20,240 bases of DNA, from NCBI GenBank assembly GCA_003561715.1, contig PWVU01000098.1, positions 1-20,240 of the forward strand. The letters run 5' to 3'. Under the pieces are notes generated by a model. It did no database searches. It was not told the origin of the DNA and saw only the letters and a program-made list of their open reading frames with translations. Of this stretch, positions 1-6,378 are shown piece after piece (within the stretch, counting starts at the first letter, position 1; each line of letters starts with the position of its first letter). The DNA is from Candidatus Kaiserbacteria bacterium (GTDB lineage: Bacteria > Patescibacteriota > Minisyncoccia > Phycocordibacterales > UBA12088). The translations under genes and the position numbers were made by a program.

Positions 1-33
1 TACAAACATCGCAAAGCTTTTCGAACCCCGAAC

Positions 34-55
34 GAAAGCAAAGCAGTTTGCTTTC
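34..55. repeat. Perfect 9-bp hairpin downstream of the tRNA
   Basis: Bases 34-42 and 47-55 are perfect inverted copies (GAAAGCAAA / TTTGCTTTC) around a 4-nt loop. It lies in the 3' flank of the minus-strand tRNA-fMet and is followed on that strand by no clear T run, so a factor-independent terminator is not supported. It may be an RNA processing or stability structure, or part of a larger palindromic element that continues to base 115. Confidence 0.6.
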
Positions 56-56
56 T

Positions 57-115
57 CCCCGCAACACGTAACGCAAAATCACCCTGTCGGGCGATTTTGC
101 TAACATGTTGCGGGG
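57..115. repeat. Nested palindrome joining the tRNA 3' end to its trailer
   Basis: On the minus strand, the tRNA acceptor 3' strand plus trailer (115 down to 104) can pair with bases 68 down to 57 over 12 positions, with one G-U pair. Nested inside are arms 73-80 and 93-100 (GCAAAATC / GATTTTGC) with an inner CCC/GGG. The outer pairing would compete with the tRNA's own acceptor stem. No T tract follows, so it does not read as a standard terminator. It could be a trailer processing signal or a mobile palindromic repeat that inserted at the tRNA end. Confidence 0.65.
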
Positions 116-178
116 TCGGGATTCGAACCCGAACCTGGAGGTTATGAGCCTCCCGAGCTACCGTTGCTCTACCCCGCT
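108..178 (-). tRNA. Initiator tRNA-fMet (CAT anticodon)
   Basis: The minus strand folds as a 71-nt tRNA without an encoded CCA. Bases 2-7 of the acceptor pair (GCGGGG / CCCCGC), the D stem is GAGC/GCTC, the anticodon stem is GGAGG/CCTCC with loop CTCATAA, and the T arm is TCGGG-TTCGAAT-CCCGA. Three features mark it as the initiator: the first acceptor position is unpaired (A1 opposite A72), there is an A11-U24 pair in the D stem, and the sequence closely resembles E. coli tRNA-fMet in the acceptor stem. The anticodon stem has AGG/CCT at 29-31/39-41 rather than the usual GGG/CCC, which is a deviation. The discriminator is A, followed by CAT, so CCA must be added by an enzyme. Confidence 0.93.
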
Positions 179-334
179 ATGGTATTTTGTCAGCTGACAC
201 GGAACACGCCGATGCATATCCGTGATTCGCTTCCAAAAGATTGCATGTGAGAGCGTCAACTCACGATGTTCAAAACAGTACCACGAGGCAATGATACACG
301 CAACCATTCATTGCATAGCTCGATTTCTACTTCT
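179..334. other. Intergenic region between membrane protein and tRNA
   Basis: This 156-bp stretch holds no supported gene. It contains a short palindrome (GTCAGCTGAC at about 189-198) and a minus-strand TTGACG (259 down to 254) with no acceptable -10 box at the expected distance. I could not place a convincing promoter for the tRNA or a terminator for the gene at 335-1471. Confidence 0.5.
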
Positions 335-1471
335 TTACACATAGTAAAACTCCCGAAACACCTCTTCATACAGCCCGATCACGCGACGCGCCTCACGCTG
401 GGTAAGGATGAAGTCGGAACCCTCATGGGCGATCTTGTTGCGTACTTTATGCGCCTCCCACGCGGCATTGAGCGTAAGAAAATCAGACGGCTCGATCGAC
501 TTAAGTTTTTCGCCAAGCGAATCCCCGCGGTAGCCCATTTTGGTGACCATTTCGTCGAGAATAATGTCTGCTTCGATAATTGCTTGACGCCATTCACTCG
601 GTCGCTCTGAGTTGACCAACTCAAGTACATGCTCCCATTTGTAATTACGCTCGGTCGAGTCTCCTCCCTGCGGCAGGGCAGACCAGATATCCAACATCTC
701 TTCAGTGCGTACACGATTGAGACGCAAACCGATGATCACGATGCCGGTGATGAGAAGTGCCGAGACGATCAATGAGATGGTGATGAACCAAAATCGAAGA
801 CTGGCGAAGAACGAAAAAAATCCCTCCCCGGCTACACGCTCAAGCACACTCTCGCGCACCCATCCCGTAAGTCCATTCTCAAACTCAACCTGCCACCATC
901 GGATATTCCCAAGTGAGAATGGACCGCCGATAAGCGTTCCCATCACACCACGCGACACAACACCACGAATGGCACCACCGGGATCCTGAAAAAGATCAGA
1001 ATCCGCAACCGTCCGTACCGCGCTTCCGAGTGCCGCGCGCGGTCCAAGAAGCTGATCTGCCCGCGGTGTACGCAATCGCTTGTCATCGACCCACCCATCG
1101 GGTGCTGAGAGAAAATCAACTTCCCACCACCGATTCCCTTCATCATCAAATTCGGGACCGTCTATCAGTTCTCCGCGTGAGTCCGCCAACTGGGTACCGA
1201 GCACGCGACTATCCCCGGAAGGCGCCTCGTGCACGACCAGATCATCCTCAACACGCACCGGTGTACCCAATGGCGTGCCATCATGAAGCTCACCCGTCGC
1301 ACGAGCGGATAGCGAGCCAGTGGGATCATTTGGGTCAAACCCAAATCGCTCTTGCAAATTGGTAAGAACACCATTAAGAAGCGCACCCGCAAGGAGTAAC
1401 GTAAAAATGACCGCAAAGGGGTCGGTCGTCCAATGTCCTTTATCAAGGGGCTTAGGTGCCTCATCCGCCAT
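335..1471 (-). CDS. Two-pass membrane protein with SH3b pair and HEPN-like tail
   Basis: This is a 378-residue protein of unknown function. A first membrane segment spans about 18-37. Two SH3b-like repeats follow at about 68-133 and 149-211; each has a WW-E/Q-V strand followed by a GWV ending, as in bacterial SH3 domains that often bind cell wall. A second membrane segment is at about 226-249, followed by a basic stretch (RLNRVR) that puts the C-terminus inside the cell. The C-terminal helical domain (about 275-378) ends with R344-N-K-I-A-H349, which fits the R-x4-H motif of HEPN domains, many of which are RNases. The predicted layout is therefore SH3b outside and HEPN-like inside. The start codon is ATG, 26 bp beyond the gatA stop, behind a GGTGGGG sequence. 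It may be co-transcribed with gatCA. The function is not established. Confidence 0.85.
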   Translation of the reverse strand: MADEAPKPLDKGHWTTDPFAVIFTLLLAGALLNGVLTNLQERFGFDPNDPTGSLSARATGELHDGTPLGTPVRVEDDLVVHEAPSGDSRVLGTQLADSRGELIDGPEFDDEGNRWWEVDFLSAPDGWVDDKRLRTPRADQLLGPRAALGSAVRTVADSDLFQDPGGAIRGVVSRGVMGTLIGGPFSLGNIRWWQVEFENGLTGWVRESVLERVAGEGFFSFFASLRFWFITISLIVSALLITGIVIIGLRLNRVRTEEMLDIWSALPQGGDSTERNYKWEHVLELVNSERPSEWRQAIIEADIILDEMVTKMGYRGDSLGEKLKSIEPSDFLTLNAAWEAHKVRNKIAHEGSDFILTQREARRVIGLYEEVFREFYYV

Positions 1472-1497
1472 ACCCCACCAGTATACCCGATAGTGCG

Positions 1498-2892
1498 CTA
1501 TTTCAGCGCTTCAACTTCCTCTCCGATGTGGAAGAGCAGGTCTTCGCGAGTATGTGCGGCAAGGAATTGTATTCCCATCGGGAGTGCAGACTTAGAGGGC
1601 ATCGGCACCGAAATACCCGGAATGCCGGCGATATTTGCAGGCACCGTGAATATATCCGCTAAATACATAGAGAGCGGGTCTGCTATCTCGCCAATTTTAA
1701 AAGGTGGTGTCGGCGCAGTCGGGGTTGCGATCACATCAACGTTTTTGAATGCATTGGAAAAATCGTCACGTATCATCTCGCGCACTTGCGTCGCTTTACC
1801 ATAGTACGCATCGTAGTACCCGGCGGACAATACGTACGTGCCCAACAAAGTACGCCGGCGCGGCTCCGGTCCAAACCCTTCCCTGCGCGTACGCACATAA
1901 TCACCCAACAGATCATCTCCCGCCACCTGAAGTCCGTATTTCACCCCGTCAAAGCGAGACAAGTTCGTGGAAACCTCGGCAGGCATGATGACGTAGTACA
2001 CCGCAAGCGCATGCTTGATATACGGCAGTGCTATGTCGACGATCTCATGCCCTTCTCGCGCAAGTCCTTCAAGCGTTTTCTCAAATGCTTGTGCAACAGC
2101 GGTATCAATACCTTCCGAAACAAAAGCGCGCGGTACACCTACAACAAGGTTTTGCTTCCGCTCATGACTCACGTACGCATTATCGGGAAGCGTCGTACTA
2201 TCCATCGGGTCATTTCCTTTGATCACCTCAAACAGCGTACGTGCATCGTCGACCGTTTGCGCAAACGGACCGATCACGTCAAGCGACGAGCCCATAGCGA
2301 TCAATCCGTTGCGAGATACCGAGCCATAGGTTGGCTTCAGTCCCACCACCCCACAAAAGCTTGCCGGCTGGCGAATAGAGCCGCCTGTATCAGAGCCTAA
2401 TGCCGCGGGCACGAATCCCGCCGCAACCGCCGCCGCCGATCCTCCTGACGAACCACCCGGCACCCGCGTTTCATCATGCGGATTTTTGGTCGGACCATAG
2501 GCGGAGTTTTCCGTGGATGAACCCATGGCAAATTCATCGCAGTTCGCTCTTCCGATGAACACCGCACCTGCATCCTGAAGTTTCTGAACCGCCGTTGCGG
2601 TATAGGGCGCAACATATCCCTCCAGTATCTTAGACGCCGCACCGACTCGTTTGCCGGATAACAGCATATTGTCTTTTAGCACAATCGGTATACCGGTAAG
2701 CGGCGTCGCCTTGCCGTCCGCGCGCATGTTGTCTGCATGTGCGGCTTGCGCCAAGACATCATCATAGACCTCGAGAAACGCGTGTATCGATTCGTCGCGC
2801 GCCTCAATCTCGGCAAGCGTCGCCTCGGCAAGCGCAACTGCGGACGTTGTACCTGCGTTGAGCTCTCCCGCTAATTCGGAAAGTGTTTTCAT
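1498..2892 (-). CDS. gatA: Glu-tRNA(Gln)/Asp-tRNA(Asn) amidotransferase subunit A
   Basis: Amidase subunit of the GatCAB transamidosome, which releases ammonia from glutamine and uses it to convert Glu-tRNA(Gln) to Gln-tRNA(Gln), and in many bacteria Asp-tRNA(Asn) as well. The 464 residues carry the amidase signature in full: Lys73 in GIPIVLKDN, cis-Ser148 in GGSSGGS and nucleophile Ser172 in DTGGSIRQP. The spacings of 75 and 24 are the same as in characterised GatA proteins, so it should be active. The length is slightly below the usual 480-490. The start ATG lies 2 nt after the gatC stop, so the two are almost certainly translationally coupled. gatB is not in the window and must be elsewhere in the genome. 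Confidence 0.97.
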   Translation of the reverse strand: MKTLSELAGELNAGTTSAVALAEATLAEIEARDESIHAFLEVYDDVLAQAAHADNMRADGKATPLTGIPIVLKDNMLLSGKRVGAASKILEGYVAPYTATAVQKLQDAGAVFIGRANCDEFAMGSSTENSAYGPTKNPHDETRVPGGSSGGSAAAVAAGFVPAALGSDTGGSIRQPASFCGVVGLKPTYGSVSRNGLIAMGSSLDVIGPFAQTVDDARTLFEVIKGNDPMDSTTLPDNAYVSHERKQNLVVGVPRAFVSEGIDTAVAQAFEKTLEGLAREGHEIVDIALPYIKHALAVYYVIMPAEVSTNLSRFDGVKYGLQVAGDDLLGDYVRTRREGFGPEPRRRTLLGTYVLSAGYYDAYYGKATQVREMIRDDFSNAFKNVDVIATPTAPTPPFKIGEIADPLSMYLADIFTVPANIAGIPGISVPMPSKSALPMGIQFLAAHTREDLLFHIGEEVEALK

Positions 2893-2894
2893 GA

Positions 2895-3191
2895 TTACAA
2901 AATCTTTTTTACTTGGAGATACGCGCGGTCTCGACGCGGCGCAGCATCAAGAAGTGCTTCGGTATGCGCGCCACCCTCATTCGTCACCTCATCCTCACGC
3001 ATAACATTCACCAGAGGATACGTAAGCGTTGCCGGATCGACCGCCTCAAGCGACACTTCATTCAACTCCGATACATAACCAAGAATCGAACCTATCTCAC
3101 ACTGCAATTGCGCGACCTCCTCATCAGTCACGGCAATACGGGCAAGGTCCGCTAACTTGCGTACATCATCTTGGGTAAAGTCTGCACTCAT
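2895..3191 (-). CDS. gatC: Glu-tRNA(Gln) amidotransferase subunit C
   Basis: Small subunit that holds GatA and GatB together. The 98-residue form starting MSADFTQDDV has the family pattern: an N-terminal helix with VRKLADLARIAVTDEEV, a central helix with ILGYVSELNEV, a segment VDPATLTYPLVNVMREDEV, and a C-terminal tail ending in YLQVKKIL. The open frame continues upstream to 3230, but the ATG at 3191 is preferred because AGGA at 3200-3203 is spaced 8 nt from it and the resulting length matches the family. The stop is 2 nt before gatA. The ligA stop is 41 bp upstream, consistent with a ligA-gatC-gatA operon. Confidence 0.95.
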   Translation of the reverse strand: MSADFTQDDVRKLADLARIAVTDEEVAQLQCEIGSILGYVSELNEVSLEAVDPATLTYPLVNVMREDEVTNEGGAHTEALLDAAPRRDRAYLQVKKIL

Positions 3192-3199
3192 GGTCGACA

Positions 3200-3203
3200 T
3201 CCT
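3200..3203 (-). promoter_or_regulatory. Ribosome binding site of gatC
   Basis: The minus-strand sequence AGGA lies 8 nt before the ATG at 3191. It decides between that start and the upstream candidates at 3200 and 3230 in the same frame. Confidence 0.6.
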
Positions 3204-3232
3204 AGCATGTTTTTTCGGGCAATGCGACACTG

Positions 3233-5236
3233 CTACCCAAGCATTGCGCGCAATACCTTCTCATCAAGTATCGGTACGTCCAGTTTTTGCGCGTCGGAGT
3301 ATTTTGAGCCGGGATTCTCTCCTGCCAGTACATAGTCGGTCTTCTTCGAGACCGAACTTGCCACGGCGCCACCCGCATTGCGAATAAGGGCTTTGGCATC
3401 TTCACGGGAGAGCGTGGGAAGCGTCCCGGTAATAACGACCGTTTTACCGGCAAGCGCATCGCTCGATACGCGCGCCGCGCCATATTCAATAGTAACGAGC
3501 GCGCACAACCGATCAACAAGTTCAATATTCTCAGGCAGCGCAAACCAGTCCAATATGGCACTGGCAACCTTTTCTCCAATACCATATATAGCCGTCAGCG
3601 TGTCGGGTGTCGCATGCGCCAGGGCTTCGATTGTTTCAAATCGCTCAGCAAGGAGATGTGCGGTCTCCTCTCCCACCCCATCAATCGACAGCGCCATCAA
3701 GAATCGCGCAAACGGCACACGCTCTTTCGCTCGTGCTATCGCTTGTACTAGATTAGTGATCGCTTTATCCTTAAATCCCTCGAGTCCTTCAAGATCCGCT
3801 GGCGTAAGCGTGAATATGTCCGGCAACGTTCGTATCTTCCCTTCGGCAAGCAATTGATCGATGATACGCGGTCCCAGTCCATCAATATTAAGCACCTGCT
3901 TGGACACCGCAAAATGAAGGGTGCGCCGATGGATCGCCGGCGCACTGCGATCCTTGCAACGCCATGCCGCCTCACCCGGAATACGCTCGATGCGTCCGTC
4001 TCCGCCGCACTCAGGGATCTTTTTGGGCATGCGAAACGGCTTCTCATGCCCGGAGCGCAACTCCGTCACCACCGATACGATCTCGGGGATCACATCACCC
4101 GCCTTTTGCAACACCACCGTGTCACCCACTCGCACGTCAAGTCGCTTGACCTGATCTTCATTGTGGAGTGTCGCGCGTGAGACCGTGGAGCCGGCGACCG
4201 AAACCGGCGTCAGATGTGCAACCGGCGTCACCACGCCGGTGCGACCCACTTGAAACGCAATGTCTTCCACCTTCGTCGTGACCCGCTCGGCGGGAAATTT
4301 GAATGCGATCGCAAAGCGCGGCGCTTTGGCGGTAAAGCCAAGCGCTTCTTGATACCGTCGCTCATTTATTTTAACTACTATCCCGTCAATATCGACCGGC
4401 AACGCATGGCGCTGCCCGAGCCACTCACCGTAAAAGTCACATACCGCCTCCAGCGTTGTGCACACTCGATTGTGCGGATTAACCTTAAAACCCAAGCGCG
4501 CAAGTAGCTCAAGCTCTTCTTCTTGTGTGGCGGGCATTGGAAGACCCTCCAAGCGCTCGAGGTCATATATAAACGTATCGAGTTTGCGGGAGGCGACGAT
4601 CTTCGGATCGAGCTGACGCAAGGACCCGGCAGCGGCATTGCGCGAATTGGCAAATAATGGCTCATCGTTCTCTCGCCGCTCTTCATTGATACGCTCGAAC
4701 TCTTTGTGCGACAGCCACGCTTCGCCGCCCACAATACAATCCACCTCTTCGGTGAGCACCAAGGGAATGCTTGCGATCGTACGCAGATTTTGCGTAATAT
4801 TCTCACCGATCACGCCATCTCCCCGCGTTGCGCCCTGCACCAACAAGCCTTTTTTATACGTGAGAATTATCTTGAGGCCGTCGATCTTATGCTCGGCAAC
4901 ATAGGTGAACGCCTGCGGATCAAGATCGCTCTCTTTCGCAAGATATCGTTGTGCACGCTCGCTCCATGCATATAATTCTTCTGTAGAAAAGACATTGTCG
5001 AATGACCACTGCGCCACCACATGACGCACTTTTTCAAATTTTTCAAGCGGCGTCCCGCCTACACGCTGGGTTGGGCTGTGCGGGTCGGCAAGCTCGGGAT
5101 ACCGCGCCTCAAGCTCGATCAATTCATGCAACAAGGAATCGTACGCTTCGTCCGAAATGGTGGGTGCATCAAGCACGTGGTAGCGATGACTGTGCTCGCC
5201 GACAAGCGCGCGCAGCTTCGCTACGCGCGCTCGCAT
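3233..5236 (-). CDS. ligA: NAD-dependent DNA ligase LigA
   Basis: Seals nicks during replication and repair using NAD+. With the start at 5236 the protein has 667 residues, normal for the family. The order is: domain Ia with a YHVLDAPTISDEAYDSL motif (about 19-35), adenylation domain with the nucleotidyl lysine K117 in HKIDGLK, NSRNAAAGSLRQLD (about 197-210), DIDGIVVKIN (about 282-291), OB fold (about 315-395), zinc-finger position (about 407-432), helix-hairpin-helix repeats, and a C-terminal BRCT domain (about 590-667). The zinc finger is degenerate: Cys410 and Cys427 remain, but the other two ligand positions are Ile407 and Ala432. The start at 5236 is chosen because GAGGTG lies 8 nt upstream and K117 then falls close to E. 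coli K115. Starts at 5263, 5272 and TTG 5290 are also open. Confidence 0.96.
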   Translation of the reverse strand: MRARVAKLRALVGEHSHRYHVLDAPTISDEAYDSLLHELIELEARYPELADPHSPTQRVGGTPLEKFEKVRHVVAQWSFDNVFSTEELYAWSERAQRYLAKESDLDPQAFTYVAEHKIDGLKIILTYKKGLLVQGATRGDGVIGENITQNLRTIASIPLVLTEEVDCIVGGEAWLSHKEFERINEERRENDEPLFANSRNAAAGSLRQLDPKIVASRKLDTFIYDLERLEGLPMPATQEEELELLARLGFKVNPHNRVCTTLEAVCDFYGEWLGQRHALPVDIDGIVVKINERRYQEALGFTAKAPRFAIAFKFPAERVTTKVEDIAFQVGRTGVVTPVAHLTPVSVAGSTVSRATLHNEDQVKRLDVRVGDTVVLQKAGDVIPEIVSVVTELRSGHEKPFRMPKKIPECGGDGRIERIPGEAAWRCKDRSAPAIHRRTLHFAVSKQVLNIDGLGPRIIDQLLAEGKIRTLPDIFTLTPADLEGLEGFKDKAITNLVQAIARAKERVPFARFLMALSIDGVGEETAHLLAERFETIEALAHATPDTLTAIYGIGEKVASAILDWFALPENIELVDRLCALVTIEYGAARVSSDALAGKTVVITGTLPTLSREDAKALIRNAGGAVASSVSKKTDYVLAGENPGSKYSDAQKLDVPILDEKVLRAMLG

Positions 5237-5244
5237 CTCGCTTA

Positions 5245-5250
5245 CACCTC
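5245..5250 (-). promoter_or_regulatory. Ribosome binding site of ligA
   Basis: The minus-strand sequence GAGGTG is spaced 8 nt from the ATG at 5236. The alternative ATG codons at 5263 and 5272 have no comparable site, so this element sets the start. Confidence 0.65.
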
Positions 5251-5307
5251 TGCGTTTCGCCATAGCACTCATACGACTATTCTGCCACAACTATGACTTT
5301 GGTTCAT

Positions 5308-5766
5308 TCAAATACCTATCTGGCTTTGCAATTTTACTTCCTCATACCCTCTTTCAACACTTGCACCACTGCCGGGACAAGATGGCGGGACGCCTCGATC
5401 ATAAGCCCGCGCGATAATAGATGTAGGGGTATACTCGACTGTCGCGCACCCTCCTCCAGGGAAAAATATATACTGGACTCCCAAAATAGCACTGTTTATA
5501 GGATTCCCTGCACACTCTATCACATCAGGTCCACCATTGTATCTATCAATACGTGCAAATACAGCACACTCGAAAGCGCTCTCGGCATAGTACTGTGCTT
5601 TTTGCGAATTTGCTCCAATAGTTATAAGTTGATACTGACGAATGCCTACTGCTCCAATCGCCAACACTAACCCCGAAAGCGCCAAGATAACAAGAATGGC
5701 GTAGAGTGTCACAAATCCTCCAAACCTATCTCGTTGTTTTAGGTGAACTTGATGAAGCTGAATCAT
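5308..5766 (-). CDS. PilX/GspK-like minor pilin, second module
   Basis: This 152-residue prepilin-like protein is the last gene of the second minor-pilin module. A 17-residue leader ends in FGG, followed by a hydrophobic helix beginning FVTLYAILVILAL. Position 5 of the mature chain is Tyr22, not the conserved Glu. This recalls GspK-type tip pseudopilins, which also lack Glu5. The body matches the module-1 copy at 7818-8261: AQYYAESAxEC, a C-G/A-GN motif, FFxGGGCA, and YDRG followed by a C-P pair. The start ATG at 5766 is 1 nt after the stop of the preceding PilV-like gene. The open frame reaches back to 5880, but that part overlaps the upstream gene and carries no leader-like sequence. ligA begins 71 bp downstream with no visible terminator between. 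Confidence 0.8.
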   Translation of the reverse strand: MIQLHQVHLKQRDRFGGFVTLYAILVILALSGLVLAIGAVGIRQYQLITIGANSQKAQYYAESAFECAVFARIDRYNGGPDVIECAGNPINSAILGVQYIFFPGGGCATVEYTPTSIIARAYDRGVPPSCPGSGASVERGYEEVKLQSQIGI

Positions 5767-5767
5767 G

Positions 5768-6337
5768 TTAGGGTGTCGTATGATATTGTTTAAGATCGTA
5801 GAAATATCGGAATAATTCGATAGAGCGTGAGCCGCCGGCTTCATCGATCCACTGAACCTCAACTCGGACCTCAACTTCATATGGAGCAGTTGGAGAAACT
5901 CCTCGGTTCACTTCAACAGTACGCACGTAGGGAGAAAGCGGCATTGTAGTGCTGTACACATATCTCATAGCGGATGAATCAAACCGTAATGGTGGACACG
6001 TTTCAATAAGACATGGTTGGATATGACTTCCACTTGGTGACTCATTTACAATGTCTATATAACAACCTCTGCTCCCCGCTGTGTCGCAACGGGTTTCAAA
6101 AAAATCAAATAATGAAGTATTCGCTCGAATATCTTCGTTATGGACATTGGCGATATACTGCATTGCTTCTTGCGCCAAATAAAACGCAACGACTCTCTCT
6201 CGTGAAAAGAAAGACATGGTAAGACCAACGCGCGCAAGCGACATGAACGCAACCATAACAAGCATGAGCAAGGTTATGGCAACCAAGGTTTCCACCAAGG
6301 TAAAACCTCTGATTGTATACTGAAGCTTACTTGTCAT
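5768..6337 (-). CDS. PilV/GspI-like minor pilin, second module
   Basis: Type IV prepilin of 189 residues with an 11-residue leader cut at RG|FTLVETLVAI; Glu16 is the mature Glu5. It aligns well with the module-1 PilV-like protein through TLVETLVA..LMLVMVA.MSLA, then the S.ERxVAxYLAxxAMQYxxNxHxxDI block. The C-terminal half is a predicted beta-rich globular domain with four cysteines (RCD, GCY, PCL, TCP) that could form disulfides after secretion. By family analogy it is part of the low-abundance complex that initiates pilus assembly and sits at the tip. It follows the large PilW-like gene by 41 bp and is coupled to the PilX-like gene after it. Confidence 0.85.
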   Translation of the reverse strand: MTSKLQYTIRGFTLVETLVAITLLMLVMVAFMSLARVGLTMSFFSRERVVAFYLAQEAMQYIANVHNEDIRANTSLFDFFETRCDTAGSRGCYIDIVNESPSGSHIQPCLIETCPPLRFDSSAMRYVYSTTMPLSPYVRTVEVNRGVSPTAPYEVEVRVEVQWIDEAGGSRSIELFRYFYDLKQYHTTP

Positions 6338-6378
6338 TATGTGATGCGCACTTAGTCTGAAAACCGCTATTCTAATCC

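Noticed and set aside
1..56. Second tRNA gene left of tRNA-fMet
   Set aside because: Only a T-arm-like stretch of about 14 nt is seen; no acceptor, D or anticodon stem can be drawn.
1786..2400. 204-residue plus-strand open frame opposite gatA
   Set aside because: It is antisense to a strongly conserved gene with intact catalytic residues and has no recognisable protein features.
3233..5290. Frameshift as the reason for the degenerate LigA zinc finger
   Set aside because: The frame is continuous and the flanking residues align on both sides without gaps; only the two Cys positions are changed.
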